NCBI GenBank assembly: GCA_903912275.1
Contig: CAIWGR010000583.1
Location: forward strand, 1 to 8,284
Origin: an uncultured delta proteobacterium
GTDB lineage: Bacteria > Myxococcota_A > Bradymonadia > REDH01
Reading direction: 5' to 3'
DNA: 8,284 bases
Shown: positions 7,502 to 8,284 of the stretch, in pieces
Layout of the letters: every line of letters starts with the position of its first letter
Position numbering within the stretch: position 1 is the first letter of the stretch
Position numbers and translations under genes: made by a program
The notes under the pieces: model-generated
What the model was told of the DNA's origin: nothing
The model's input: the letters and a program-made list of their open reading frames with translations, nothing else
The model's database searches: none

Positions 7502-7622
7502 CGACGCGAGACCTTATCCACTCCGCAACCTGCGTCAAAAGTGTGACTCCCGACGGGCGCAGGCTATCTCTCTTTCCGCGCCGGCGGCCTGTCGTCGACG
7601 CCCACCGTCAGCAAGGATGACC
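7502..7622. promoter_or_regulatory. Divergent upstream region of the HiPIP gene
   Basis: This gap separates the minus-strand methyltransferase (starts 7453 or 7501) from the plus-strand HiPIP gene and should contain promoters for both. In the plus direction, GTGACT (7543-7548) and TATCTC (7565-7570), 16 bases apart, weakly resemble sigma-70 boxes (4/6 and 3/6 matches). This is only suggestive in unknown GC-rich taxa. No convincing inverted repeat or leader hairpin is visible. Confidence 0.25.
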
Positions 7623-7946
7623 ATGTCTTCGAACCTCCTCGACCGCCGCACCTTCCTCACCCGCGCCGCTCTCCTGGGCGGCGTCGCTGCCGGCGCCAGC
7701 CTGCTTGCTGCCTGCGGCAAGGGCGGCGGAAGCCTCCAGTGCACCGACACCGCGGGCCTCAAGCCCGATGAGGCCGCCACCCGCACCAACCTCAACTACG
7801 TCGACGCCTCCACCGACCCCGCGAAGGCCTGCAACGGCTGTTCGCTCTTTGTCGCGGGCCCCGAAGGAGCCTGCGGTAGCTGTCCGATCGTCAAGGGCCC
7901 CATCAACCCCAACGGCGCCTGCGCCTCGTGGGTCAAGAAGGCCTGA
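7623..7946 (+). CDS. High-potential iron-sulfur protein (HiPIP), Tat-exported, probable lipoprotein
   Basis: 107 residues. ATGs at 7617 and 7623 are in frame; AAGG (7613-7616) is correctly spaced only from the second. The N-terminus has a twin-arginine motif DRRTFLT (8-14) and a hydrophobic stretch ending SLLAAC (Cys31), which also satisfies a lipobox, so the folded, cluster-loaded protein is probably exported by Tat and lipid-anchored. The mature part has the HiPIP signature: CNGCSLF (70-76), CPIVKG (87-92), and GACASW (98-103). The four ligands C70, C73, C87 and C100 follow the family pattern C-x2-C-x13-C-x12-C, holding a 4Fe-4S cluster that cycles at high potential. Cys40 and Cys84 are extra and could form a disulfide. 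HiPIPs are soluble periplasmic electron carriers in phototrophs and some iron, sulfur and respiratory chains. A likely partner is the nearby cytochrome set, by inference. It converges on the next gene with a 9-base gap. Confidence 0.93.
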   Translation: MSSNLLDRRTFLTRAALLGGVAAGASLLAACGKGGGSLQCTDTAGLKPDEAATRTNLNYVDASTDPAKACNGCSLFVAGPEGACGSCPIVKGPINPNGACASWVKKA

Positions 7947-7955
7947 GCCAGCGCC

Positions 7956-8284
7956 TCAGCGGCGACAGACCACGACCCGCTCCAGCAGCGCAACAGAGGG
8001 GCCGTCGCCGCCCGCGAAGCTCTCCACCCACTCCATCGTCCCAGCGTCGTCCTTCACCTGCCAGCCGCTCTCGCGCAGCTCCCGGTGAATCTCCTCGGTG
8101 GTAACCCCACCGACGAGCGGCTCGCCGAGCCCGCCAAAGGCTGCGCGAACCAGAGGCAGCAGCAGGGGCGAAATCGATGCCAGTTCGGGGAGGATATAGC
8201 TCTCCACGAGCCAGCTCCTCGGCGCGCTCAATGAGACGATCTCGGCCAGCGTCGCCTGGCGCGCCGCGGCCGTCAGATAGGGCG
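7956..8284 (-). CDS. C-terminal end of a probable SAM-dependent methyltransferase (runs off the right edge)
   Basis: The minus-strand frame is open from the right edge (Y-L-T-A-A-A-R-Q at 8279-8256) to a TGA at 7958-7956, giving about 109 residues. The TTG at 8231 is internal rather than a true start, as the coding sequence continues upstream in the same style. The tail GEPLVGGVTTEEI, then RELRESGWQV with a following acidic stretch, and the end ALLERVVVCRR resemble the C-terminal subdomain of class I methyltransferases of the leucine carboxyl methyltransferase / TcmP type, where an 'xLxxxGWxVxxD...ERVVxAxR' ending is common. The catalytic SAM-binding half is outside the window, so this is a tentative family call. 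It is convergent with the HiPIP gene, so the two are not in one operon. Confidence 0.6.
   Translation of the reverse strand, partial: PYLTAAARQATLAEIVSLSAPRSWLVESYILPELASISPLLLPLVRAAFGGLGEPLVGGVTTEEIHRELRESGWQVKDDAGTMEWVESFAGGDGPSVALLERVVVCRR

Noticed and set aside
7941..7960. CTGAG/CTCAG dyad between the HiPIP and methyltransferase stops
   Set aside because: Only 5 bp of stem with a 7-base loop and no T-run; too weak to call a terminator.

Overview
The window is GC-rich, densely packed bacterial chromosome. Codon third positions are overwhelmingly G or C. Three convergent gene pairs meet with 9-base gaps or an 11-base overlap. The cell is Gram-negative: the window encodes an outer-membrane beta-barrel, several lipoproteins and a Tat-exported redox protein. 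Small cytochrome lipoproteins with Gly/Ser/Asp-rich linkers, next to a HiPIP, suggest a Myxococcota, Bradymonadota or other 'deltaproteobacterial' lineage. That placement is inference from style, not from a marker gene.

Left part (1-2245, minus strand): an operon-like run. It reads, in order of transcription, a membrane-anchored metallo-beta-lactamase-fold protein that has lost its metal-binding histidines, an atypical short-chain dehydrogenase/reductase joined to it by a GTGA stop/start overlap, a small cysteine-rich putative lipoprotein overlapping the reductase gene by up to 20 bases, and the first 19 codons of a further exported protein that runs off the left edge.

Middle (2246-4932): a 109-base divergent spacer with a perfect 8-bp inverted repeat leads into two plus-strand genes for monoheme cytochrome c lipoproteins. 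They converge on a minus-strand gene for an outer-membrane porin carrying two CxxCH heme sites just after its signal peptide. This fused diheme cytochrome-porin recalls the architecture of Cyc2-type iron oxidases and porin-cytochrome conduits.

Right part (4933-8284): a RlmI-type 23S rRNA cytosine methyltransferase gene overlaps tail to tail with a TrmA/RlmD-type RNA uracil methyltransferase gene with shifted Fe-S cysteines. Then come a Tat-exported, probably lipidated HiPIP (high-potential iron-sulfur protein) and the C-terminal end of a probable SAM-dependent methyltransferase.

The most interesting reading is that the diheme porin, the two lipoprotein cytochromes and the HiPIP form one electron path between the outer surface and the periplasm, interrupted by two housekeeping rRNA methylase genes. 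This is a hypothesis from co-location and domain content. I found no tRNA, rRNA, CRISPR array, transposase or integrase, and no gene-free stretch longer than about 180 bases.
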